Shown: positions 6,337 to 13,925 of the stretch, piece after piece
Layout: the number at the start of each line of letters is the position of its first letter
Numbering within the stretch: the stretch's first letter is position 1
From: CALBZH01 sp964538515
GTDB taxonomy: Bacteria; Desulfobacterota; Syntrophobacteria; Syntrophobacterales; Syntrophobacteraceae
Assembly (NCBI GenBank): GCA_964538515.1
Contig: CAZIEW010000080.1
Span: 1 to 24,775, forward strand
Length of the DNA: 24,775 bases
Direction: 5' to 3'
Notes under the pieces: generated by a model
Seen by the model: only the letters and a program-made list of their open reading frames with translations
Told to the model about the DNA's origin: nothing
The model's database searches: none
Position numbers and translations under genes: made by a program

Positions 6337-7710
6337 TCAGCTCCCCTCTTTGAACTGGGCTGGGTCGAGTGAATGCTTTCGAAGCATTTTGTAGATCTCC
6401 GCACGGTACCTGCCAGCCATTTCGGCGGCTCGTGACACGTTCCCCTTGCTTGCAGTCAGGATCTGCGTCAAATACGCTTTCTCGAATTCCTCCCGTGCTT
6501 CGTTCAGCGACTGGAGCTTCGACTGGGGACGATGGTAGTCCCCTCGCCCAAGAAGAAGATGGTCCGGGGTAAGATTCCCATGAGACGCAAGGGCGACCGC
6601 CCTCTCGATGACGTTGGACAGCTCCCGCACATTCCCTGGCCAGGAATAGAGCATCAGCGCTTGCATCGCCTCAGGGGTGATGGCGGTGAGGTCCTTTTTC
6701 ATCTCCGACTTGAAAAGCTCAAAGAAGTGGTTCGCCAGCAGTGGAATGTCCTCGCGCCGGTCCCTCAAGGGCGGAAGATCGATGGGAATCACATGAATCC
6801 GGTAATAGAGGTCCTCCCGGAAGGTCCCCTCGTTTACGCCAGTCCACAAGTCCTGATTGGTGGCCACGATGTAGCGAATATTCACTCTAATGGACTGGAG
6901 GGATCCGAGGGGGCTGAATTCGCCCTCCTGCAGCACACGCAGGAGCTTCACCTGGAGAGATGGAGGCAGCTCGGCGATCTCGTCCAAAAACAGGGTTCCC
7001 CCATTGGCCTGCTGGAGAATTCCCTTTTTTGTCTGGTTGGCTCCGGTGAAGGCTCCTTTCACATGACCAAACAGCTCGTTTTCGAGAAGCCCTTCGGGGA
7101 TTGCGCCGCAGTTGACCGCCACGAACGGTTGTCGAGCGCGCGGACTGCTCACATGCACCGCCTTGGCGATCAGCTCCTTCCCCGTGCCGCTCTCGCCGTA
7201 GAGGCAGACCGTCGAGTCGGTCATCGCAATTTGAGCCACCTGCCGCAAGATTGCCTGCATCTTGTCGCTGTTTGCGATGATTCCCTCGAAGTGAAACCGT
7301 TCCTTCACGAGGGAGCGGAGACGGTCCACTTCTTCGCGAAGTTTGCCAAATTCGAGGGCCTTCTCCATTCGATGCATCAAATCCTTGGCATCGAACGGCT
7401 TCGTGAGGAAATCGTAGGCTCCCTTCTTGGTCGCATCGACCGCGCTCGCTATTGTCCCATAAGCCGTCAGAATAATGACAGGAAGATGAGGTTGAATGCG
7501 CAGCAGCTCTTCCATGAGCTCAATGCCGCTCAACCCCTCCATCTTGAGGTCCAGGACAGCAAGATCGAAGATCGTTGTCTGAGCCAACGAGAGGGCCATC
7601 TCACCTCCGTCGGCTAAAGACGGGAGATACCCCGCCCCTTCAAGGCGAGCCTTCATCAAAGTCAGCAAGCCCCGATCATCGTCCACAACCAGTATTTTTT
7701 CGCCGGGCAC
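6337..7710 (-). CDS. glrR: Sigma-54-dependent response regulator, GlrR/QseF type
   Basis: A 457-residue NtrC-class regulator. A receiver domain (1-120) has acidic D10-D12, the phosphoacceptor D54 and K104. The AAA+ domain (about 140-380) has Walker A GESGTGKE at 172-179, the sigma-54-contacting GAFTGA at 219-224, and Walker B GGTLFLDEI at 237-245. The C-terminal helix-turn-helix (GNVSRAAEMAGRYRAEIYKM) closely resembles that of GlrR (YfhA), as does the DPAQFKE tail. The GTG start is supported by GAGG seven bases upstream and lies 9 bases after the stop of the lipoprotein gene. Phosphorylated by the kinase encoded two genes upstream, it should activate sigma-54 promoters. In enterobacteria it drives glmY; no glmY-like gene was seen here, but a sigma-54 promoter lies at 3414-3430. 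Confidence 0.93.
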   Translation of the reverse strand: MPGEKILVVDDDRGLLTLMKARLEGAGYLPSLADGGEMALSLAQTTIFDLAVLDLKMEGLSGIELMEELLRIQPHLPVIILTAYGTIASAVDATKKGAYDFLTKPFDAKDLMHRMEKALEFGKLREEVDRLRSLVKERFHFEGIIANSDKMQAILRQVAQIAMTDSTVCLYGESGTGKELIAKAVHVSSPRARQPFVAVNCGAIPEGLLENELFGHVKGAFTGANQTKKGILQQANGGTLFLDEIAELPPSLQVKLLRVLQEGEFSPLGSLQSIRVNIRYIVATNQDLWTGVNEGTFREDLYYRIHVIPIDLPPLRDRREDIPLLANHFFELFKSEMKKDLTAITPEAMQALMLYSWPGNVRELSNVIERAVALASHGNLTPDHLLLGRGDYHRPQSKLQSLNEAREEFEKAYLTQILTASKGNVSRAAEMAGRYRAEIYKMLRKHSLDPAQFKEGS

Positions 7711-7719
7711 GGCATCACC

Positions 7720-8412
7720 TCAACGGAGGAGTTTTCGTTCTTTCTGATCAATCTCTGCGTCGATAGCCTGGGAGCGCTCGAGCTTTCTCTGAATATCCAT
7801 CTCCATGCGATCCGACTCCGACTCCCCCTCCTTGGGAACGCTATTCTGTCCCCCTCCCTGGTCGTGACCCTCGTGGTTCAGCGGGATCTCACCGCCCCCT
7901 TCTTCTTTCGGCTGCACCACGTGCTTCTGCAGCTCCTTGAGAGCCGCGTTCTTCGACTTCAGCTCTCCTTTCAGCACTTTTTTGCTGTACTCGGTGACCA
8001 TGTACTTCTTGATCAGCTCTTTCCAGACTCGCGCCTCGGAGGACAAGGGATTCCGAGGATAGGCTTTGATGAGCGCATCCAAATAGTAAAGCCCTTTCGA
8101 CTGCTGGTAATAAGGGCTCTGGGGGTATGAATACAGGAAGGCCAGGTTGAACAGAGCCACCGCACAGTCCGACTCCTCGGAGCACGCCAGCGCCGCTTTC
8201 TGGCTCTCGGCCAGCAGAGCGGAATACAACCCGTTCTGCATCGTTTCGTGGGGTGGAAAAACAATCTTCGGGGCTTGGGGAGCGGGCTTAACATCAGCCT
8301 TAGAGGGCAGCATGCAACCCCCGACCAGCAAAACACCGATGATCACCGTGGCATGGAGCACCCGGCGACACGCGTGCATGAGCAGCATAGGGACACCGTA
8401 TCTTTCAGCCAT
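7720..8412 (-). CDS. qseG: QseG-like outer-membrane lipoprotein
   Basis: A 230-residue lipoprotein encoded between the kinase and the response regulator, the same place as qseG (yfhG) in the enterobacterial glrK-qseG-glrR operon. The N-terminus has basic residues, a hydrophobic stretch (VIIGVLLVGG) and a lipobox ending at Cys33. The mature part begins with a helical, tetratricopeptide-like segment containing the short run CSEESDCAVALFNLAFLYSY, then a Lys/Glu-rich and probably coiled-coil tail ending KERKLLR. In E. coli QseG contacts the kinase and affects its activity. Start choice is uncertain: an in-frame TTG at 8460 and an ATG at 8388 are also possible, none with a good ribosome site. The gene ends 9 bases before the GTG of glrR. 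The assignment rests on synteny, lipobox and size; sequence similarity to QseG is modest to the eye. Confidence 0.8.
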   Translation of the reverse strand: MAERYGVPMLLMHACRRVLHATVIIGVLLVGGCMLPSKADVKPAPQAPKIVFPPHETMQNGLYSALLAESQKAALACSEESDCAVALFNLAFLYSYPQSPYYQQSKGLYYLDALIKAYPRNPLSSEARVWKELIKKYMVTEYSKKVLKGELKSKNAALKELQKHVVQPKEEGGGEIPLNHEGHDQGGGQNSVPKEGESESDRMEMDIQRKLERSQAIDAEIDQKERKLLR

Positions 8413-8480
8413 CTGACCAGCCGATGAGTCCACCCGGGGGGTGGGCGCATGGCCGGCCAACGCTTTGATGATGATATTGA

Positions 8481-9983
8481 CTACGTTAACCTCTCGATAC
8501 CGGCGGGCCCTTGGCGCACCCTCCGCTCGCTCCCTGCCTGCGAGCGCACCGGCAGGGTAAAGGCAAAGATCGAGCCTTTGCCCAGCTCACTTTCAACCCA
8601 GATCTTTCCCTTGTGAGCGAGAACGATGTGCCGGGCAATGGCCAGTCCCAAACCGGTCCCTCGGCGCTTCTGGCCCCCGTCCTGATGGCTCTGATAGAAC
8701 TTTGCAAAAACCTTGTCCAAGTCGTTCTCAGGAATCCCCTGACCGTTGTCGCGGATCCGGACTTCAATCTCCTTCGCTTTCCCGTCCCCCCCACGGAGCA
8801 GGCGCGATGCGATGACGATCTCTCCTCCATCGCGGCTGAATTTTAGCGCGTTGCTCATCAAGTTGTCTAGCACCTGTTGGATTCGCCTCTCGTCCATGTG
8901 AACGAGTGGAAGCGGCTCGGAAGTGAAGGTCGTAAGCTTAATCTGCTTCTTCTGCGCAATCAAGGTAACCGTCGCGAGGCTCCGTTGAATCAAGGTGCCC
9001 AGATCACAGGCCGTGAGCTCGTACTCCATCATTTCCTCTTCCATCTTGGACACGTCCAGAATGGAGGAAATAATTGAAAAAAGCCGGTCACTGTGACTCT
9101 GAACGACATCGAGAATCTCCTTCTGGGACGGCGTAATGGGTCCGGGGATCTCCTCGAGCAACAACGCCGTGCCTTCGCGGATTCCCGTCAAAGGGGTTCG
9201 CAGCTCATGGGAAACGTGCGCCGTGAAGTCCGACTTCATGCGATCCAGCTCAGCGAGCTCCTCAGCCATCCAGAGGAATGTCCTGGCCAGCTCCTGCACC
9301 TCGGGCGGCGAACGGAATGCCAGGGGCCGAACCGGCTCCCCCCTTCCCAGGCGCCGCATCTCTCGTGCCAGTTTGTTCAACGGGTTGCTGATGCTCCTTG
9401 CCTGCAAATAAGCCAGGAGGCATGCCAGAACCATTCCGCCCAAAGCGAACCAGGCTATCATTCTGGAAGCCCCCAGGGCCTGGTCCCGGGCCGACGTCGT
9501 CTTGGCCTCAATGAGATGCTCTCGAATCCGTATCAGCTCGTTTATATGGTCTATAATTCCGTCGCTACTGTCGGATCTGGCCTGTTTCCACCTGTCAACT
9601 TCGTCCGACGTCAGCTTGATACCCTCTTCGTAGCGGTCGTGGAGGTGCCTGATTTCCTTAATGATCTCCCGTTCTCTATCCGTGTCAGCCAACTGCTCGA
9701 TCTTGGCCAGTGAAGCCAAAGCGTCCTGCTTTCCCTGAACAAAGCTCGCGTAAAGGTCGCCGTCCTGCAGCACGATGTACTTTTCCGCGTTCCTCATTTC
9801 GGCGAGAAAGATCTTGATGAGCTTCTTTGCCTCTTGAATGCAGGTCGTGTCGATGTTCAGAATGTTCGTGTTGAGCTGGGTGATACGATCGAGATGAACG
9901 ATGGCATAGACCGCGAGAATGACGACCAACGCAAAGAGTGTGGTCTGAACCAGGACGATGCGTCTGAAAATGGTGAGCTTCAC
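8481..9983 (-). CDS. glrK: Sensor histidine kinase, GlrK/QseE type
   Basis: A membrane histidine kinase of about 500 residues, first gene of the glrK-qseG-glrR operon. Membrane segments lie at about 9-29 and 175-194, with a mainly helical periplasmic region between them that contains AEKYIVLQDGDLYASF, recalling the GlrK sensor (RQYCVLDDPTLAKVY). HAMP follows (about 195-245), then the H-box AHVSHELRTPL with H259, the N-box DNLMSNALKFS with N378, and G-boxes RDNGQGIPE and GTGLGLAIA. I prefer the GTG at 9983 because it gives a short basic leader (VKLTIFRRI) directly before the first membrane segment and has GAGAAAG upstream; an ATG at 10052 would add 23 residues and lacks a ribosome site. It should phosphorylate the GlrR-type regulator encoded downstream. 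Confidence 0.9.
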   Translation of the reverse strand: MKLTIFRRIVLVQTTLFALVVILAVYAIVHLDRITQLNTNILNIDTTCIQEAKKLIKIFLAEMRNAEKYIVLQDGDLYASFVQGKQDALASLAKIEQLADTDREREIIKEIRHLHDRYEEGIKLTSDEVDRWKQARSDSSDGIIDHINELIRIREHLIEAKTTSARDQALGASRMIAWFALGGMVLACLLAYLQARSISNPLNKLAREMRRLGRGEPVRPLAFRSPPEVQELARTFLWMAEELAELDRMKSDFTAHVSHELRTPLTGIREGTALLLEEIPGPITPSQKEILDVVQSHSDRLFSIISSILDVSKMEEEMMEYELTACDLGTLIQRSLATVTLIAQKKQIKLTTFTSEPLPLVHMDERRIQQVLDNLMSNALKFSRDGGEIVIASRLLRGGDGKAKEIEVRIRDNGQGIPENDLDKVFAKFYQSHQDGGQKRRGTGLGLAIARHIVLAHKGKIWVESELGKGSIFAFTLPVRSQAGSERRVRQGPAGIERLT

Positions 9984-10145
9984 GATCTTTCTCGAAATCT
10001 CAAGTTGTCCGGTTGAAGGCGCGGCAGAGCCAGGGCGACACGGCCAAAGCATGGAACGTCAACAGCATAACATCATGAATCTCACGAGGCAGGCCCTAAG
10101 TCAAACTCATTTGGAGTGAATCTCGATCAGACACACAAAAGCAGA

Positions 10146-10179
10146 CTCGAAGGGGCGACACATCCTTCGCCCCTTCGAG
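10146..10179 (-). terminator. Rho-independent terminator of the EF-hand gene
   Basis: A perfect 13-bp stem (10146-10158 with 10167-10179) closes an 8-base loop. On the minus strand it is followed by TCTGCTTTTGTGTGT, a moderate T-rich tail. It lies about 70 bases after the stop of the EF-hand gene and separates it from glrK. Confidence 0.85.
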
Positions 10180-10247
10180 CACAGGAGGTCCGTCTCCCAT
10201 CAGTGCGGGAACGTGCTGCCGACCCTGACGGCAGCCTTTTCCCACAG

Positions 10248-10949
10248 CTACGTGTACGATGACCACAGAGTGCCGAATGGGCTCTCCGTCGAGTAGGAGC
10301 CCGAATAACTGTTCCGGTAGCCGTTGATGGCCTGGCTCAGAATCTTGCTGATGTTGGTATCGCTATCGCCGGTCGCGGTCGCAGCCAGTGTCGAGAATGA
10401 GCCAGCAGCAATCCTATTCTTCATCCCTGATGAGAATTCGCTCTCACTGATACTGCCATCCTGGTCGGTATCCAACTGCGTGAACATCTCTTCCGCGCTC
10501 AGTCCTTCTCCGGGCGGCGGACCGACCGGAGGGGGACCGTTGGATGGCGGCCCCCCTCCGGGTCCCTGCACGTGGAATTGCGCCATTTCCTCTTGGGTCA
10601 CCTTTCCGTCGCCGTCAGCATCCATCTGCGTGAAGACCCCATCGCTCTCGCCTGTTGCAGATTGAGACTGAAGGCCCTTTTCCCGCATTTCTTGTCCGAG
10701 CTTCGACAAGCCGGCCTCCATCTCGAGCATCGTGAGCGCACCGTCGCCATCGGTATCGCTCTCTGAGAAAATCTCCTCGATACCCGGAGCTCCCGCGGGC
10801 GGCCCGTTCTTTGGCCCATTGGCCTGAACGCTCGTCATTTCATCCTTGTCCACCTTCCCGTCGCTGTTTGCGTCCATCTTTTTGAACATCCGCTCCTGCA
10901 TCTGTGAGATGGAGGCGGCGCTCATGCCACTGCTGACTGCGCTGACCAT
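10248..10949 (-). CDS. Protein with four EF-hands and Pro-rich linkers
   Basis: A 233-residue protein with four complete 12-residue calcium-binding loops starting at D26, D65, D110 and D160 (for example DANSDGKVDKDE and DADGDGKVTQEE), each with acidic residues at loop positions 1, 3, 5 and 12. The protein is two copies of one module, each being EF-hand, Gly/Pro-rich linker (GPKNGPPAGAPG; GPGGGPPSNGPPPVGPPPG), EF-hand. The Ser/Tyr-rich C-terminus ends GTLWSSYT. No signal peptide or membrane segment is visible, so its location is unclear. AAGGAG lies 7 bases before the ATG. The gene is monocistronic, with a terminator after it and an array of CpxR-like boxes about 100 bases upstream of its start. 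It sits between two two-component systems, which suggests calcium-linked signalling (inference). I cannot name the gene. Confidence 0.9.
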   Translation of the reverse strand: MVSAVSSGMSAASISQMQERMFKKMDANSDGKVDKDEMTSVQANGPKNGPPAGAPGIEEIFSESDTDGDGALTMLEMEAGLSKLGQEMREKGLQSQSATGESDGVFTQMDADGDGKVTQEEMAQFHVQGPGGGPPSNGPPPVGPPPGEGLSAEEMFTQLDTDQDGSISESEFSSGMKNRIAAGSFSTLAATATGDSDTNISKILSQAINGYRNSYSGSYSTESPFGTLWSSYT

Positions 10950-10979
10950 TCTTTTTCTCCTTTTGATACGTGTTTGGAT

Positions 10980-11340
10980 TGGATTCGTCCAGCCACATGA
11001 TTGGCTTCATATTCAATAATCGGGCAATTCGCTTAGAAAGCTGTGTAAAGAAATGTTAAGGATGGTAAAGTTTTCTTAAGAGTTAAGATAGGAGTGTAAC
11101 AGGGGAAGTGCTTAAATATACATTTAGGATGCTCAAAAGCGAAATTCATAAATTATACATTTAAAAATTCTATCATTATTTATAAAAGTCTACTTTGAAT
11201 ACTGTGAATTCAATTTATAACCCATTCCGTATATTGTACTAATAATTTCTTTGCCAGGAATATATTTCTCCATCTTCTTACGAAGATTCTTGACGTGGGA
11301 ATCAATTGTCCGATCATATCCTTCAAAATCATACCCCTGG
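10980..11340. other. A/T-rich islet spanning the 3' end of baeR and the EF-hand upstream region
   Basis: By hand count, G+C is 18 of 60 bases at 11101-11160, 10 of 60 at 11161-11220, 19 of 60 at 11221-11280, 26 of 60 at 11281-11340 and 31 of 60 at 11341-11400, in a window that is otherwise clearly GC-rich. The low-GC stretch includes the coding sequence of the BaeR DNA-binding C-terminus and the non-coding region holding the CpxR-like boxes. Confidence 0.8.
11045..11087. promoter_or_regulatory. Tandem CpxR-like (GTAAA-N5-GTAAA) boxes upstream of the EF-hand gene
   Basis: On the plus strand GTAAAG (11045), GTTAAG (11055), GTAAAG (11065) and CTTAAG (11075) recur every 10 bases, and a fifth GTTAAG begins at 11082. 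Direct repeats one helical turn apart are the usual binding pattern of OmpR-family dimers, and the CpxR consensus is GTAAA-N5-GTAAA. The array is about 96-138 bases upstream of the EF-hand start codon. A CpxR-like regulator (14539-15276) and a BaeR-like regulator (11190-11882) are encoded in this window. Confidence 0.6.
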
Positions 11341-11882
11341 ACGATGTTGATGAGCTCGTTGCGGGAAAAGATACGATCCGGATGACCGATGAGAGCCTTG
11401 AGCAGGCTGTACTCACACGGAGTGAGCCTGAGCTCATGGCCTTCCACCAGCACCTGGTGTGTCTCCGGGTTGACCGAAAGGTCCCCGACAACCAGGACTT
11501 TTTCGGTCTTCCTGGCCTCGGTCCGTCGAAGGACTGCCTTCACACGCGCCACGACCTCTCTGGGGCTGAAGGGCTTGCAGATATAATCATCCGCTCCCAG
11601 CTCCAGTCCCAGCAGCCGGTCGATTTCCTCCACTCGGGCTGTGATCATGATGATGGGCACAGTGGACGTCTTCCTCACCTCGCGACACACGTCCATCCCA
11701 TCCATACCGGGCAGCATCAGATCAAGCAGGATCAAGGACGGGGGAGACCGCCTCACGCGGGGAGCAACAAGATCGCCTCGGTCGAGGGTGGTCACACGGT
11801 AGCCGCCACGCTCCAAATAGTCTTTGAGCACCGCGACGATTTTGGGCTCATCCTCAACGACCAGGATGTCCTGGTCAACCAT
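11190..11882 (-). CDS. baeR: OmpR-family response regulator, BaeR type
   Basis: A 230-residue response regulator. The receiver domain (1-120) has E10-D11, the phosphoacceptor D54 (LILLDLMLPGMDG) and the BaeR-like stretch EEIDRLLGLELGADDYICKP. The C-terminal winged helix (about 132-228) contains LTPCEYSLLKAL and TIDSHVKNLRKKM. In E. coli BaeR answers to envelope stress and activates efflux genes. I start it at the ATG at 11882, with AGGAGA six bases upstream; a GTG at 11915 would add 11 residues with a poorer site. It follows baeS by 89 bases, as in the enterobacterial baeSR order. The last 50 or so codons are strikingly A/T-rich compared with the rest of the gene. Confidence 0.9.
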   Translation of the reverse strand: MVDQDILVVEDEPKIVAVLKDYLERGGYRVTTLDRGDLVAPRVRRSPPSLILLDLMLPGMDGMDVCREVRKTSTVPIIMITARVEEIDRLLGLELGADDYICKPFSPREVVARVKAVLRRTEARKTEKVLVVGDLSVNPETHQVLVEGHELRLTPCEYSLLKALIGHPDRIFSRNELINIVQGYDFEGYDRTIDSHVKNLRKKMEKYIPGKEIISTIYGMGYKLNSQYSK

Positions 11883-11971
11883 ACTCGTCTCCTGTTCCTG
11901 AACGGCACTGTCCACAGAAAACCCAGGTCATTGCCCACGCTTTTTCGAGCTCCAGGCCGCGATCCGCCCCC

Positions 11972-13468
11972 TCAGGCCTTGTGGAGGGGAAAGCCGATGG
12001 TGATCCTGAGCCCGGCACCAGGCGCATTGGCGGCCTCGATCCAACCCCCGTAGCCCTCAACGATGCTCTTGCAGATCGACAAGCCGAGCCCGCTCCCGCC
12101 TTCAGAGCGACTCCGGGCCTTGTCCACTCTGTAGAGGCGATCGAAGAGACGGGGCAGGGATTCTTCGGGAACCCCGGGGCCGGAATCCTCAAAATGGAGC
12201 AGAACGGTATCTTGCAGCAGTTCGTGGGAAACCTTCAGAACACCGGGCGCATTGGCATATCGAAGCGTATTCTGAAGGATGTTGGAGAAAAGCTGCTTGA
12301 GGTGCCCGGCATCGGCCAGAATGGTCGCGTCGCCGACTTTCGGGTCTGCATCGGCTTCGATTTTCAGGCCTCGCTGATCGCACAAGGTGCGGAACGAGCC
12401 GAGGATATCCTTCAAGATCTCCAGCGGACGCACCGCCACTCGTTTCGCATTGAACGCTTCGGACTCAAGCAGGGACAGCTCATGAAGCTCCTGAACGATG
12501 CGACTCAAGTGGTTGACTTCGAAATGAAGCGAGTCCAGAGCATCGGGAGTGACATCCCTGATACCGTCCTGCATCGCCTCGATCTCCCCGCGAAGAATCG
12601 CAAGCGGCGTCCTCAGCTCGTGCGAAATATCCGCCAGCCATTGGCGCCGCATTTGCTCGTACCGTTCCAGTGCCTGGGCCATCTCATTGAAGTCCGCCGC
12701 CAATTCTCCGAGCTCGTCCCGGGATCGGATCTCGATCCGGGTCTGGAAACGGCGAAGCTTCAACGCGCGCGCCCCTTCCGCCAGCCGCTTGATGGGTGCC
12801 AGAACCTGGCGGGACAGCACGAAGGTGATCACGATGGTCAACAGCATCGCCAGGGCTCCCACCGACGTGAACGTCTGGGACTGCTGACGGATGAACTCGA
12901 GGTCCAACGGATGAACGAGCCGGTCGCGCTTGCGCAGCCCCAGCCAGCCCACCGTGTGGCCGTCCACGGCGACGGCCTTGAGGCGATAGTCCTCGATAGG
13001 GGGCTGTTCCTTATCCGTCAGGGAGTGCTTTTCGACATCGAAGAGGCTGACGCGACGAGCAAACAATTCTGGCGGAGGACCAGGAGGAGGAGGGTGCGCT
13101 CCATCGAATTTCGGACTTTCTCCTTCACTTGGAGCCCCTCCCAAGGGCATCGGCGGCAGAGGAGGGGGGGACGGGGGCTGGAGTGGGATCCCGGCGACCG
13201 GAGGTTTTCCAGGTGGTCCCGCCGGCATCGCCATGACTCTCACCCAGTCACCCCAGCTTGCCACGACGGGTTTCCAGTCCTGAGCCTTCCGGTAGATCCC
13301 CCCCAGCACATCCGCAAGCTCCTCGACCCGCTCCATTTCAACCTTGCTCACGTACTCCTCAAAGTTGCGATGAGCGAAATAGCGACCGATCAGAAGCACA
13401 CTCATGATAATCGCCACGCTGTACGCCAGGAACGTTATGAAAATCTTATAGCGAAATCGAACAGCCAT
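11972..13468 (-). CDS. baeS: Sensor histidine kinase, BaeS type, with Pro-rich periplasmic insert
   Basis: A 498-residue membrane kinase. Membrane segments are at about 9-29 and 203-219. The periplasmic domain between them holds a long Pro-rich run (about 82-133, with PPSPPPLPP and PPPPGPPPE) followed by VAVDGHTVGWLGLR, a segment typical of BaeS-like sensors. HAMP (about 218-272), H-box ADISHELRTPLA with H283, N-box NILQNTLRYA, and G-boxes EDSGPGVPE and GSGLGLSI are all present. Two ATGs lie at 13474 and 13468; GAGG is only 2 bases from the first and 8 bases from the second, so the second is preferred. It is the partner of the BaeR-type regulator encoded downstream. The Pro-rich insert resembles runs in two neighbouring genes. 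BaeS in E. coli has no such insert to my knowledge. Confidence 0.9.
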   Translation of the reverse strand: MAVRFRYKIFITFLAYSVAIIMSVLLIGRYFAHRNFEEYVSKVEMERVEELADVLGGIYRKAQDWKPVVASWGDWVRVMAMPAGPPGKPPVAGIPLQPPSPPPLPPMPLGGAPSEGESPKFDGAHPPPPGPPPELFARRVSLFDVEKHSLTDKEQPPIEDYRLKAVAVDGHTVGWLGLRKRDRLVHPLDLEFIRQQSQTFTSVGALAMLLTIVITFVLSRQVLAPIKRLAEGARALKLRRFQTRIEIRSRDELGELAADFNEMAQALERYEQMRRQWLADISHELRTPLAILRGEIEAMQDGIRDVTPDALDSLHFEVNHLSRIVQELHELSLLESEAFNAKRVAVRPLEILKDILGSFRTLCDQRGLKIEADADPKVGDATILADAGHLKQLFSNILQNTLRYANAPGVLKVSHELLQDTVLLHFEDSGPGVPEESLPRLFDRLYRVDKARSRSEGGSGLGLSICKSIVEGYGGWIEAANAPGAGLRITIGFPLHKA

Positions 13469-13734
13469 GTTCATCGCCTCAACAGAGGAGCTTTGCGGTT
13501 CAACCGGGGGCAGCTCGCCAACTTCGGATCGCTCTCTAAGTGTCCTATTCGACCCGCCAAGTCAATCCTTCTCCACCCCGCGATCGAGCTCTCCACAATC
13601 ATTCCACTTGGCCTCCACATTTTCTCCAATATTGCGCCCTAGAATGCGATCAACATACGCGATCAACAGGAAGCCACTCGGTTAAGCCATCCCACCCCCC
13701 ACACCGAGCCAGCACACGCGTTGATCCGGATGTC

Positions 13735-13762
13735 GCGGGAGCGGACAGCGGTCCGCTCCTGC
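13735..13762. other. 12-bp hairpin with no T-tract
   Basis: The arm 13735-13746 pairs with 13751-13762 around the loop AGCG, with one G-T pair. It is in the divergent region between baeS and the small secreted-protein gene, where a terminator would have no gene to end, so it may be regulatory or a leftover repeat. Confidence 0.45.
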
Positions 13763-13891
13763 CCAGCACGCACCAGCTCCGTCTGGTTTATGAGTCGATC
13801 ACAGGGTTAAGGGAGGTATGCAGATGTAGGAGTCAACCGACAATTCGATTTTACTGAATTATTCTGAAGATGTATCCATCTAAAAAACAAA

Positions 13892-13910
13892 TGACCCGTT
13901 CACAGGGTCA
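13892..13910. promoter_or_regulatory. TGACCC-N7-GGGTCA dyad before the small secreted-protein gene
   Basis: The perfect 6-bp inverted repeat TGACCC (13892-13897) and GGGTCA (13905-13910) ends 3 bases before the GGAGG ribosome site. In DNA it could be an operator; in RNA it would be a small hairpin just before the ribosome site. No specific regulator can be named. Confidence 0.35.
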
Positions 13911-13925
13911 CACGGAGGAAGTGTG

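Larger units (their letters stand above)
13469..13925. other. Divergent intergenic region between baeS and the small secreted-protein gene
   Basis: About 457 bases without a convincing gene. It must hold the promoters of both divergent genes. Visible structure is a 12-bp GC-rich hairpin (13735-13762) and a TGACCC-N7-GGGTCA dyad (13892-13910) just before the ribosome site of the plus-strand gene. A clear -35/-10 pair could not be assigned by eye; the stretch around 13845-13890 is A/T-rich and is the likeliest promoter zone for the plus-strand gene. Confidence 0.5.

Noticed and set aside
6532..7617. Plus-strand open frame of 361 codons
   Set aside because: Antisense to glrR, whose domains and motifs are unmistakable.
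11981..13642. Plus-strand open frame of 553 codons
   Set aside because: Antisense to baeS; low-complexity composition and no domain.
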